A program made the translations under genes and the position numbers. From the NCBI RefSeq assembly GCF_000178455.1, contig NZ_ADNU01000049.1, positions 1 to 64,000 on the forward strand: a stretch of DNA of 64,000 bases, in the 5' to 3' direction. Of this stretch, positions 26,617-35,007 are shown piece by piece. Positions within the stretch are counted from its first letter, which is position 1, and every line of letters begins with the position of its first letter. The notes below the pieces were generated by a model. It worked only from the letters and a program-made list of their open reading frames with translations, did not search any database and had not been told where the DNA came from. The DNA comes from Brevibacterium mcbrellneri ATCC 49030. GTDB lineage: Bacteria; Actinomycetota; Actinomycetes; Actinomycetales; Brevibacteriaceae.

Positions 26617-28164
26617 GTGGTTTCTTCTAAGCGAATTCCTACTAAACACGTGCTTTCGCATGACGCGCTCCGCAACCCTATTGGCTGGGTGGTCGCCGCG
26701 GGGTTGGCTGTCATTGCGGCAATCTTGCGCATGATTGGTCTGGGCCACCCCAAAGAACTGATTTTTGACGAAACTTACTATGTCAAAGACGCCTACTCAC
26801 TGTGGAAGTACGGCACGGAACGCGCGTGGCCAGAAGAACCTAACCCCGATTTCGTCGCAGGCAATCCTATGCCGCTGGACGATCCCGGATACGTTGTTCA
26901 CCCGCCTTTAGGCAAGTGGATGTTGTCCGTGGGCCAAATGATTTTTGGCCAGGATTCGTCGTTCGGGTGGCGGTTTTCAGCAGCGGTAGTTGGCGCATTG
27001 ACTGTCTTCATCATTGTGCGCTTAGCGATTCGTTTGTTTGGTTCCGTGTGGATGGGCTGCATTGCGGGACTTCTCCTCATGACTGACGGTGAGCATTTCG
27101 TTCACTCACGCACCGCGCTACTGGATCTCTTCCTGATGTTCTTCGTACTCGTTGCGTTCTGGCTTCTCGTGATCGACCGCGATCACGCCCGCTCCCGCAT
27201 GGTGGAACTCACCACCGGCAGTACGCACAAGGAATCCGCGGACCTTTCGACTTTCGGCCCGCACTTGGGGTGGCGCCCATGGCGTTTGGCTGCAGGCGTA
27301 GCGCTGGGATGCGCGATGGGCGTGAAGTGGTCTGGACTCTATGCACTAGCCGTGTTCGGCATCATGATCGTTGTGTGGGACGTAAGAAACCGTTACGCGG
27401 CGCGGGTGAAGTATCCAGTGCGCGGCATGCTGGTACGCGATTCCGTTCCCGCTTTTATGTCACTCGTTCCCGTGGCTTTCATCGCGTATGTCCTGTGCTG
27501 GTCAGGTTGGATTTTTACCAGCAATGGTTATGACAGGCATTGGGCTAAAGAGCATCAAGGCTGGTGGAGCTGGCTCCCCGACTGGATTCCGTCCCTGGCG
27601 CACTACCACCATTCGGCGTACAAGTTTCACGTGGGCTTGAGTTCCGAACACCCCTATGCGTCAAACCCGTGGGGCTGGATTGTGCAGTGGCGACCCACCA
27701 GTTTTTATTACCGCTCTCCCGAACCCGGTCAGAACGGTTGCGTTTGGGACAAGTGCTCGGCAGCCATCACCTCGGTGGGTAACCCTGCCTTGTGGGGAGT
27801 TGCCGCGGTCGCGTTAGTGATCGTGATTCTTGCGTGGCTAGTACGGCAAGACTGGCGTGCAGGAGGCATTGCAGCGGGCATGCTTGCCACGTGGGGCCCA
27901 TGGTTTACGTATCAGGACCGCACTATTTTTACCTTCTACACAATCGTCATGGTTCCGTTCGTTGTGCTGGCGGTGACCTACTGCTTAGGCCTTGTGTGGG
28001 GCCGAGGTCGTCTCACCGCCTCTTTGCGCGCCCGGCGCGCGACTGTGGGCGTGTTCCTCGCAGTTGCAGTGCTACTTTTCGCCTACTTCTGGCCTCTATA
28101 CACGGGCACTACTGTGCCGTATGACAGCTGGCGACAGCACATGTTTAACCCGTCGTGGATTTAA
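26617..28164 (+). CDS. pmt: polyprenyl-phosphomannose-dependent protein mannosyltransferase
   Basis: 515 residues, GT39 family. The catalytic DE pair is in LIFDETYYVKDAYSLWKYG. Luminal-loop motifs include HPPLGKWM, RFSAAVVGAL and a MIR-less, multi-helix body (about 11 helices) with AYKFHVGLSSEHPYASNPW in the second large loop. It adds the first mannose to Ser/Thr of secreted proteins, coupled to Sec export, as shown for the Rv1002c-type enzymes. The start is a GTG at 26617. It is divergent from the DUF4190 gene. The T/S/P-rich surface proteins at 11-20 kb are plausible substrates. Confidence 0.92.
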   Translation: MVSSKRIPTKHVLSHDALRNPIGWVVAAGLAVIAAILRMIGLGHPKELIFDETYYVKDAYSLWKYGTERAWPEEPNPDFVAGNPMPLDDPGYVVHPPLGKWMLSVGQMIFGQDSSFGWRFSAAVVGALTVFIIVRLAIRLFGSVWMGCIAGLLLMTDGEHFVHSRTALLDLFLMFFVLVAFWLLVIDRDHARSRMVELTTGSTHKESADLSTFGPHLGWRPWRLAAGVALGCAMGVKWSGLYALAVFGIMIVVWDVRNRYAARVKYPVRGMLVRDSVPAFMSLVPVAFIAYVLCWSGWIFTSNGYDRHWAKEHQGWWSWLPDWIPSLAHYHHSAYKFHVGLSSEHPYASNPWGWIVQWRPTSFYYRSPEPGQNGCVWDKCSAAITSVGNPALWGVAAVALVIVILAWLVRQDWRAGGIAAGMLATWGPWFTYQDRTIFTFYTIVMVPFVVLAVTYCLGLVWGRGRLTASLRARRATVGVFLAVAVLLFAYFWPLYTGTTVPYDSWRQHMFNPSWI

Positions 28165-28253
28165 TGACGCGTGAGTAAAAACGCCATGTCACAGTACTGA
28201 AGCGTGTGTTTGGTCTTGTATGGTGAAGGAAACTCTGCGCATAATGGAGGCCT

Positions 28254-29435
28254 GTGACTACTCAACAGACAACGCCGAGCACCGTTGCGATCATTCCCGC
28301 CCGCGGTGGCTCAAAAGGCGTACCACTGAAGAACCTGCAGAAGATTGCTGGCAAGTCTTTGCTCGCACGTGCGATTGAGTCTGCTCAGGCAACCCACGGG
28401 ATCGATTTGGTCGTAGTGTCGACTGATCACGACGGGATTGCCGCGGAAGCTGAACGGCATGGCGCCACTGTAGTCAGGCGCCCCGACGCAATTTCGGGCG
28501 ACACCGCGACCAGCGAGTCAGCACTCATTTACACGCTCGAGCAGCTGGAAAAGCTTCGTGGCACACAATTCGACATCACCGTGTTCATCCAGTGCACTTC
28601 CCCGTTTATCAACCCACAGAACATGGACAACGCGATCGCACGGGTTAAGCGCAATGCTGCAGATGTTGTGTTCTCGGCCGTTGAGGATCACAGCTTCTTG
28701 TGGACCTTAGATGAAGCACACCACGCAGTCGCTGTGGGCCACAGCATGGATTACCGTCCACGTCGCCAAGACCGCCAAAAACACTTCAATGAAACCGGCG
28801 CTTTCTATGTCATGCGCACCGCTGGATTCATAGAGCGTAACCACCGTTTCTTTGGGCGAGTCGAAATTGAGGAAGTCCCACCAGAAGACGCACGTGAAAT
28901 CGACACCATGTCTGATCTCACGCTTTTGCGTGCCATGGCTGCGGGGCGTACGGAAACTACCCACCTCGACATCGACGCATTGGTCACCGACTTCGATGGA
29001 GTACACACCGATGACGCCGTGCATGTTGATGAAAACGGCGTCGAATCAGTGCGTGTCCACCGAGGCGACGGCATGGGTGTCAGCCGACTTGTCAAAGCTG
29101 AGTTCCCATTCCTCATTCTTTCTAAAGAACGCAACCCCGTTGTCACTAGGCGCGCAGAAAAACTGCGTGTCGAGGTGGCACAGGGAATTGACAACAAAGC
29201 TCAGGTAATCTCGGAATGGATGGCGGACAAGGGTCTGGATCCTGAACGTGTTGCCTATGTAGGAAATGACATTAACGACCTGGAGGCTTTTAGCGCCGTG
29301 GGGTGGCCAATCGCAGTAGCGGATGCGCACCCCAAGGTGTTGGCGGCTGCCAGATTTGTCCTGAAGAAGAACGGCGGTCACGGGGCTGTTCGCGAAGTCT
29401 GCGACTTGGTGAGCATTCCCGAGGCCACTCAATGA
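28254..29435 (+). CDS. neuA: CMP-sialate-type cytidylyltransferase with fused HAD domain
   Basis: 393 residues. Domain 1 (about 8-230) is an acylneuraminate/KDO cytidylyltransferase: AIIPARGGSKGVPLKN, FIQCTSPF, NETGAFYVMR. It would join CTP to a nonulosonic acid. Domain 2 (about 240-390) is a KdsC-like HAD phosphatase: VTDFDGVHTDD, ILSKERNPVVTRRAEKL, YVGNDINDLEAF. Animal and some bacterial CMP-sialate synthetases carry the same fusion, so the HAD part may be structural or may be a 9-phosphate phosphatase. The usual motif-I second aspartate is present (DFDGV). The start is GTG with GGAGG close before it. It opens the polysaccharide cluster. Confidence 0.87.
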   Translation: MTTQQTTPSTVAIIPARGGSKGVPLKNLQKIAGKSLLARAIESAQATHGIDLVVVSTDHDGIAAEAERHGATVVRRPDAISGDTATSESALIYTLEQLEKLRGTQFDITVFIQCTSPFINPQNMDNAIARVKRNAADVVFSAVEDHSFLWTLDEAHHAVAVGHSMDYRPRRQDRQKHFNETGAFYVMRTAGFIERNHRFFGRVEIEEVPPEDAREIDTMSDLTLLRAMAAGRTETTHLDIDALVTDFDGVHTDDAVHVDENGVESVRVHRGDGMGVSRLVKAEFPFLILSKERNPVVTRRAEKLRVEVAQGIDNKAQVISEWMADKGLDPERVAYVGNDINDLEAFSAVGWPIAVADAHPKVLAAARFVLKKNGGHGAVREVCDLVSIPEATQ

Positions 29436-29446
29436 CAGTTGTACCT

Positions 29447-29464
29447 GGAACCGCAAACGGTTCC
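29447..29464. terminator. small hairpin between the neuA- and neuB-like genes
   Basis: GGAACCG (29447-29453) and CGGTTCC (29458-29464) form a 7-bp stem over CAAA. No T-run follows, so it may be an RNA-stability or processing element within the transcript rather than a full stop. Confidence 0.4.
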
Positions 29465-29492
29465 TTAAGACAAAAGGAAGCGAGAGTCTGCA

Positions 29493-30374
29493 ATGACCGC
29501 TGAAATTAAGCCCGTTGCAATCGGCGAACACACGCTTGGTGCTGGCCACCCGGTTTACTTGATCGGCGAAATTGGCATCAACCACAATGGCGATGTAGAG
29601 ATCGCTAAGCAACTCATGGATGTGGCTAAAAAGGCCGGCGCTCAGGCTGTTAAGTTCCAGAAGCGCAACCCGGACGTTGCTGTTCCGGAAGACCAGAAGT
29701 CAAAGCCTCGTAGTACCCCATGGGGCGAAATGACCTACTTGGAATACAAGTTCCGGGTGGAGTTTGAAGACGCTGAGTATGCAGAGATCGACGCATACGC
29801 CAAGGAACTCGGCCTGCAGTGGTTCGCATCTCCGTGGGACATTGATTCGGTGAACTTCTTGGAGAAGTTCAACGCTGTGACCTACAAGATTGCCTCGGCT
29901 TCCATTACCGATATTCCACTCCTCGAAGCTGTTCGCGACACCGGTAAGCCCGTCATCATGTCTACCGGAATGTCCACGCTGGAACAGATCGACAAGGCCG
30001 TTGAGGTCATGGGCAAGGACAACCTGGTGCTCATGCACGCAACGTCCACATACCCGCTTCCTCCTGAGGAAGTGAACCTGCTGGCAATCCCAGCTCTGCG
30101 CGAACGTTACGGTGTTCCCGTTGGTTATTCTGGCCACGAAATCGGTACTGCGATCTCCGCCGCTGCCGTTGCACTGGGCGCTGTGACCGTTGAACGTCAC
30201 ATCACTCTGGACAACGAAATGTGGGGGTCGGACCAGAAGGCGTCCATGGAGCCTGACGAGTTCATCAAGTTGGGCGAAGAAATCCGCGAAGTCACCACTG
30301 CCCTGGGTGACGGTAAGAAGCGCGTCATGCCTGGCGAAGAATCCAAGATCGCTTCCCTGCGCGTCGTAAAGTAG
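29493..30374 (+). CDS. neuB: NeuB-type nonulosonic-acid synthase lacking the SAF domain
   Basis: 293 residues. The TIM-barrel core of the sialic-acid synthase family is complete: YLIGEIGINHNGDVEIAKQL, AVKFQKRNPD, WFASPWDIDSVNFLE, YKIASASITDIPLLEAV, IMSTGMSTLEQID, GYSGHEIGTAISAAAVALGA and VERHITLD. It condenses phosphoenolpyruvate with an amino sugar or sugar phosphate. Most NeuB/PseI/LegI proteins have about 335-350 residues and end in an antifreeze-like SAF domain that covers the partner's active site. Here the stop falls after SKIASLRVVK, just where SAF would begin. No epimerase (NeuC) is in the window, so the exact sugar is uncertain. Confidence 0.85.
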   Translation: MTAEIKPVAIGEHTLGAGHPVYLIGEIGINHNGDVEIAKQLMDVAKKAGAQAVKFQKRNPDVAVPEDQKSKPRSTPWGEMTYLEYKFRVEFEDAEYAEIDAYAKELGLQWFASPWDIDSVNFLEKFNAVTYKIASASITDIPLLEAVRDTGKPVIMSTGMSTLEQIDKAVEVMGKDNLVLMHATSTYPLPPEEVNLLAIPALRERYGVPVGYSGHEIGTAISAAAVALGAVTVERHITLDNEMWGSDQKASMEPDEFIKLGEEIREVTTALGDGKKRVMPGEESKIASLRVVK

Positions 30375-30382
30375 CTGATGCT

Positions 30383-30415
30383 AAAGGTGCGGTCGGTTCT
30401 ACCGACCGCACCTTT
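30383..30415 (+). terminator. strong hairpin after the neuB-like gene
   Basis: AAAGGTGCGGTCGGT (30383-30397) pairs with ACCGACCGCACCTTT (30401-30415) over TCT. Only a few T residues follow before the next gene's ribosome site, so it may be a partial terminator setting lower expression of the glycosyltransferases. Confidence 0.7.
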
Positions 30416-30432
30416 CTATGTCGAGGAGAACC

Positions 30433-31425
30433 GTGTCAACACCTGAACTTTCGCTCATCATTCCTGCGATGAATGCGGCGCCGTATCTGAGCACGCTCTT
30501 TACTTCCCTCCACAAACAGGGTGATATGAGCAAAGTACAGATTATTTTCATTAACGACGGGTCTTCGGATGACACCCCGCTGTTGCTAGACGAATACGGC
30601 GCGCAGTTCCCCCACTTTGAAGTAGTCACAAACGCCACCAACGTGGGCCTCGCAAATGGGCGCAACCAGGGGCTTGACCGCGCAAAAGGTGACTACATCG
30701 TTTTTCTCGATGGTGACGACTGGTTAGCCGACAATCATCTCCCCACACTTCTCGACGCTGCCAAAGCACTCGACGTAGATTTCATTCGGTGCGACCACGT
30801 CACTGTCACGGGCAACAAGCGTGTTTTGAAGCGTGCTCCAATGGCATTGCGCAACCGACCGCTGAACCCTCGTTATGGAATTTTGCCGGTACATGACTCC
30901 ACTATGGTGGACTATCCGTATGCGTGGGCTGGGATCTTCCACCGTCGAGTCAAAGACTCAGGAATGTTGTATTTCCCCAAAGACTTCATGACGGCAGAAG
31001 ACCGCGAGTGGATTTGGAACCTGCATTTAAACGCCGATTCCTTTGCCGTAGTTGATGCTCCAGGCATTCTGTATCGTCGGGATGTTGCCGGATCGCTTAC
31101 CCAGATCGTTGATGAACGTCAGTTAATGTTCGCCGATGCCTTCGAAGGAATTTTCCGACTCGTGGAAGCCGACCGTGACGCGGATATGTGGTGGCAGAAA
31201 GCGGCACGCAACTGGCTTGCCATTGTGCAGGCTCAAGTCGAGCGGTTCTCCCTCTCGCCACAAGTAATGAAGAACAAGCTGTACGAAAAGAGCCGAACGG
31301 TATCAGCCATGGTTCCCAAAGACGTACTTCTCCGCGAGTTTGCCCAGTCCAAACCCAACCGCCAGCATGCGGTACTCCCTGCTCTCGGGTTGACGAAAGA
31401 CGCGCTAAAGGAGCTCATCAAGTGA
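30433..31425 (+). CDS. GT2-family glycosyltransferase
   Basis: 330 residues. The GT-A fold is in the first 200: ELSLIIPAMNAAPYLSTLF, IFINDGSSDDTPLLLDEYG (nucleotide-binding D), GLANGRNQGLDRAKGDYIVF and LDGDDWLADN (metal-binding DxD-like). It is cytoplasmic, with no membrane helix. It would add a sugar from a nucleotide donor to the growing glycan. The GTG at 30433 is preferred to the ATG at 30418 because GAGGAG lies 4 bases before it. It overlaps the next gene by GTGA and is translationally coupled to it. Confidence 0.82.
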   Translation: MSTPELSLIIPAMNAAPYLSTLFTSLHKQGDMSKVQIIFINDGSSDDTPLLLDEYGAQFPHFEVVTNATNVGLANGRNQGLDRAKGDYIVFLDGDDWLADNHLPTLLDAAKALDVDFIRCDHVTVTGNKRVLKRAPMALRNRPLNPRYGILPVHDSTMVDYPYAWAGIFHRRVKDSGMLYFPKDFMTAEDREWIWNLHLNADSFAVVDAPGILYRRDVAGSLTQIVDERQLMFADAFEGIFRLVEADRDADMWWQKAARNWLAIVQAQVERFSLSPQVMKNKLYEKSRTVSAMVPKDVLLREFAQSKPNRQHAVLPALGLTKDALKELIK

Positions 31426-32852
31426 AGCAGATCTTCCTTGCCTCTACCCTTTTTCAGGTCGCGGGACTTGCGGCCGGAATCGATTCAGGCGTGTATGACT
31501 CGGCGGTAACCCCAGCGGCATCACTCGAAGGCCCAGGAGCTCCCGACGCGCTTTTTGAGACTCCGAGCGAGCGCATTCTGCTCCTCTCAAACAACGCTGT
31601 GGTCCTCGAAGCTGCAACCCCTATCGACGAGGCACCCGGCGCCGCCTCACTACTAACACGCTTCGACCGTGTGATCTATCTCAACGACTTTGTTGCACCT
31701 AATCACCCAAACTCATGGGCACCACGCACCGAAGACCTGCCTTTGTGGGAAACTGAGCTACGCTCGCGCTGGCAACTTGGCGACGAAACCATTGAGCTTG
31801 TTGTGGAATCTCCCCAAGTGAATCCTGCAATCGCGCTTGGCCGTATCTTTCACACAGCAATGATTCGCGTACATTCTGACGGTCTCATGAGTTACGGCCC
31901 AACTCGCAACTTTATCCCGCTGGCTAACGGACAGCGGATGTCGTCTTTGCATTATCTGCCACTTGTTGAAGGGCTCGTGCCACGGCTCTTAAACGAGTAT
32001 GAGATCACTCCGATTGCTCTCGATCGCCAAGCTTTTGTCAAAGTCGTTGACGAAATCGCGCGCGACACTGACCTGGGTCTCAGCGATGAAATCAAGGCGC
32101 TTGACTCATCAACGACAGCCATGGCGTTTGGCCAGTATCTTTCCGCATTAGGAATCTTGACGCCCCAAGAAGAACACGACCTGCACCGTGATTTTGTTTC
32201 TGCTGCCCACGAGGCAGGAATGACAGCCGTGGTGTTCAAGCCACATCCCGCTTCGCCACCCGACATGGTGCAAGCACTGGGTGCCTATGCACACGAATTG
32301 GGAATCGGCTTTTTTGTGTACAGCTCCCCAGTCATTGCCGAAGTTGCTGTTGCAGTGCTCAAACCGGCGTTGGTCATTGGATGTTTTTCAACGGCACTGG
32401 TCACCGCCCGCGCCTTGTACCGCATCCCGGCAAAGGCAGTAAAGACAGACCTGCTTTTAGAGCGCATCACGCCTTACCAAAACTCCAACCGCATTCCCGT
32501 GACGATTGCCGACGCTACACTCGACGGTTCGAATGCGGAGCTCTCAACTGAACAGGTCAAAGAGTTGCAAGCACTCGTCGACTCCGTTTCCTACGCAATG
32601 CAACCAGAAATTGCGTTCCGCCTGCGGGAGACAGCCCAGGATTTCCTAAGCAAGCGACGTGGCTCGAATACCATGAAGTACTTTAAGAAACGTCGTCTCA
32701 CTTCGCTCGATCTGCCAGGCGGACTTCCAAAGCGGAATCGTCCTCGCACGGTACTTCGCAAATCGTTGTCCGCTGGAAAAACGCTCGCGCGTGAAACCTA
32801 CAAATCATTCCAGAAGAGACAAAGTGCCAAAAGGGACGCTGTGGAGGACTGA
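31422..32852 (+). CDS. polysialyltransferase-family protein (POLYST-like)
   Basis: 476 residues. The N-terminus (QIFLASTLFQVAGLAAGID) and two family hallmarks, the HP motif in VVFKPHPASPPDMV and the S/T-rich segment VIGCFSTALVTARAL, suggest the alpha-2,8-polysialyltransferase family (Pfam POLYST). These are GT-B enzymes that polymerise CMP-activated sialic acid on capsule or lipopolysaccharide acceptors. The CMP-sialate synthetase and synthase genes just upstream support this. The C-terminus is strongly basic (KRRLTSLDLPGGLPKRNRPR), suggesting membrane or acceptor contact. The GTG at 31422 overlaps the previous stop, and AAAGGAG precedes it. An in-frame upstream extension overlaps the GT2 gene and is rejected. 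Confidence 0.7.
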   Translation: MKQIFLASTLFQVAGLAAGIDSGVYDSAVTPAASLEGPGAPDALFETPSERILLLSNNAVVLEAATPIDEAPGAASLLTRFDRVIYLNDFVAPNHPNSWAPRTEDLPLWETELRSRWQLGDETIELVVESPQVNPAIALGRIFHTAMIRVHSDGLMSYGPTRNFIPLANGQRMSSLHYLPLVEGLVPRLLNEYEITPIALDRQAFVKVVDEIARDTDLGLSDEIKALDSSTTAMAFGQYLSALGILTPQEEHDLHRDFVSAAHEAGMTAVVFKPHPASPPDMVQALGAYAHELGIGFFVYSSPVIAEVAVAVLKPALVIGCFSTALVTARALYRIPAKAVKTDLLLERITPYQNSNRIPVTIADATLDGSNAELSTEQVKELQALVDSVSYAMQPEIAFRLRETAQDFLSKRRGSNTMKYFKKRRLTSLDLPGGLPKRNRPRTVLRKSLSAGKTLARETYKSFQKRQSAKRDAVED

Positions 32853-32853
32853 C

Positions 32854-35007
32854 ATGATCGCGATAGTTGAGTCACCGCTACAGTTTCTGGCGGCTTTGGA
32901 GACACACAAAGCCTCGACGCTTTTCTGTTATGACTCAGCGACTATGCGTGACTTCGTTGAAAAGTTGCCTTTGTCGTTTCTCGCGGACATCACTGTGAAG
33001 TGGGGGCTCCCTCCGACACGCACGTTCACTGCTGCTCAGAACGTGATCGTGGGAGACCTCAACTCAGGATCGTTTCAGCTACTTCTGGTCCGCGCGCGTG
33101 GCAAGTTACCTGCCCTGACCGTTGTTGACGATGGACGTGCGACGATCACGGCGTTCGAAAACGTGGTTTCTAAGGCACCACTCGTTCGTTCACGGGTATC
33201 GAATTCTGTTGTCCGTACCGGGCTTGGCCATGTTGCCTCTCGTATTCTCTACGCACATGCACAGCGTGGCCATATCACGTGGTTCACAGCTCTCACCCTC
33301 AACGATTCGCTCCGGACCCGCGTAGAGAACGCTGGTGTACGCATTGAGTCACACAGCTTCTCGACGATCCGGTCCTTTCCTTGGGACGACTTGCCAACTT
33401 CAGGGCCGTTTGTCATTGGTTCAGCAATGGTCGCCGACGGTGTGATCGATGAAGACTCATACTTTTGCTGGCTCGAAAACCTTGGGCTCGATCAGTTTGC
33501 CTATATTGCTCACCGGCGCGAAAGTTCCGCATTTCTGAATCGGGTCGGAAGTATCCCTGGCGCTACGGTTTATGCGGCAGGACTTCCAGTGGAAATTCGC
33601 CTTTCCCACGCGCAAGCTGGTTCTGAGGTTTATTCGCTACCCACAACCGCGACCGAAACGTTGCCGTTGACGATGGACGCACCCAAGATCAAGACCACGT
33701 TTGTCCCTGACGACTGGTGGAAACCGAACGTCACAATGAAAACAAAAATGGAGCTCAACACAGCAGTAAACCGTGCGACTACAAAACCCATCCTTGTTTC
33801 CATTTCCGACTCAGAGTCCTATCTGAAATGGTCGGCTTCGCTCCTCGATCAGCTGCGTGAGGATTTTGATGTCCACGTGTGGCTGGTTGACAACCCGATC
33901 CTGCCCACTGGCGAGCAGATCGCAAACGCGTTGGCCGGAAGTGATTTCAGCAGTGCGCATGTGCCTGTTGTTAAGAATTCAGAGCTCAAAGTCGCTCTAG
34001 AGGACCTTCGGCCGGATGTGATTCTCGCGGCTGCTACTGGGCCTATTGTGCAGGTCATATATTCAACTGCTGCCTTTCTCTCGCACCGCCCTGGGCTGGT
34101 CTCCGGCCTCCCTGGGGTGGGACTTCCTGCGACTTCGAAGGGGCAACGTTACAGGCGTCTCGGTGACATGTTCATCACACATTCCGCTTTTGAAAAAGAA
34201 AGATACGAGCAGGTATTAACCGATTGTCGCTTCCCTGTCGAAGTGGTGGTCGCTCGTCTACCCATGCTGAAGTCGAAGAAACCACCTCGCGCTAGATTTA
34301 CTCCCGGGGATATTCCGACCCGTTTGGTTTTTGCTCCGCAGGCAAAGGTGCCCGTGGAGAAGGACGAACGCGAGCAGATCTTGTTGTCTCTGAACCGCTT
34401 CGCACGTAATTTTCCGAAGTCCTCAGTTATTGTGAAGGTGCGTAGCCGGCCAGGTGAACAGGAGACTCATCACGAAGAACACTCCTACACCGCGCTCTTG
34501 GAGGATTTGGAGCGTGAAGGAAAAGTGATACCGGGACGTCTGTCGGTTGAGGTTGGTCCTATGTCCGATTTCCTTGAGCCGGGAACGGCTCTGGCGACAG
34601 TGTCTTCGACAGCTGCGCTTGAAAGCTTGGACCGTGGCCTGGCAACACTCATTATCGCTGACTTTGGAGTCAACGAAGACATGCTCAATGAGGCGTTCGC
34701 CGATTCTGGGATCGCGCAGCCGTTGAGCGATCTAGAACGGTCGGACTTTAGGTTCCCGTCTGAAGCGTGGCTCACAGCCAACTATTTCCAACCGTTCACC
34801 GACGAATTACCACATGCTCTGCAACTATTAGCGAAACGAGCACGTGCTCAACAGCTTCCGGATATTCGGACGGGCGCGCTTCAGCAGAATTACCGTGGGC
34901 TACGCGCTACCGTGCGCTCGAGGACTCCAAAACCCGTGGTTCAAGCGTATCGCCTTGTGAGGCGCGAAATGCCCCAGCGCGTTCGCGACGGTCTTTCCAA
35001 GCTTTAA
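32854..35007 (+). CDS. large two-part putative glycosyltransferase
   Basis: 717 residues. The N-terminal 270 begin MIAIVESPLQFLAALETHKA; the ESPLQ opening is typical of GT52-like and related sialyltransferase families. The C-terminal 430 look like a second GT-B unit: PILVSISDSESYLKW, HRPGLVSGLPGVGLPATSKG, LVFAPQAKVPVEKDEREQIL, VIVKVRSRPGEQ and GTALATVSSTAALESLDRG, resembling DUF6716-type putative glycosyltransferases. No signal peptide or membrane helix is seen. It starts one base after the stop of the polysialyltransferase-like gene and surely belongs to the same operon. Its 3' end overlaps the convergent gene by 101 bp. The donor and linkage are unknown. Confidence 0.6.
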   Translation: MIAIVESPLQFLAALETHKASTLFCYDSATMRDFVEKLPLSFLADITVKWGLPPTRTFTAAQNVIVGDLNSGSFQLLLVRARGKLPALTVVDDGRATITAFENVVSKAPLVRSRVSNSVVRTGLGHVASRILYAHAQRGHITWFTALTLNDSLRTRVENAGVRIESHSFSTIRSFPWDDLPTSGPFVIGSAMVADGVIDEDSYFCWLENLGLDQFAYIAHRRESSAFLNRVGSIPGATVYAAGLPVEIRLSHAQAGSEVYSLPTTATETLPLTMDAPKIKTTFVPDDWWKPNVTMKTKMELNTAVNRATTKPILVSISDSESYLKWSASLLDQLREDFDVHVWLVDNPILPTGEQIANALAGSDFSSAHVPVVKNSELKVALEDLRPDVILAAATGPIVQVIYSTAAFLSHRPGLVSGLPGVGLPATSKGQRYRRLGDMFITHSAFEKERYEQVLTDCRFPVEVVVARLPMLKSKKPPRARFTPGDIPTRLVFAPQAKVPVEKDEREQILLSLNRFARNFPKSSVIVKVRSRPGEQETHHEEHSYTALLEDLEREGKVIPGRLSVEVGPMSDFLEPGTALATVSSTAALESLDRGLATLIIADFGVNEDMLNEAFADSGIAQPLSDLERSDFRFPSEAWLTANYFQPFTDELPHALQLLAKRARAQQLPDIRTGALQQNYRGLRATVRSRTPKPVVQAYRLVRREMPQRVRDGLSKL

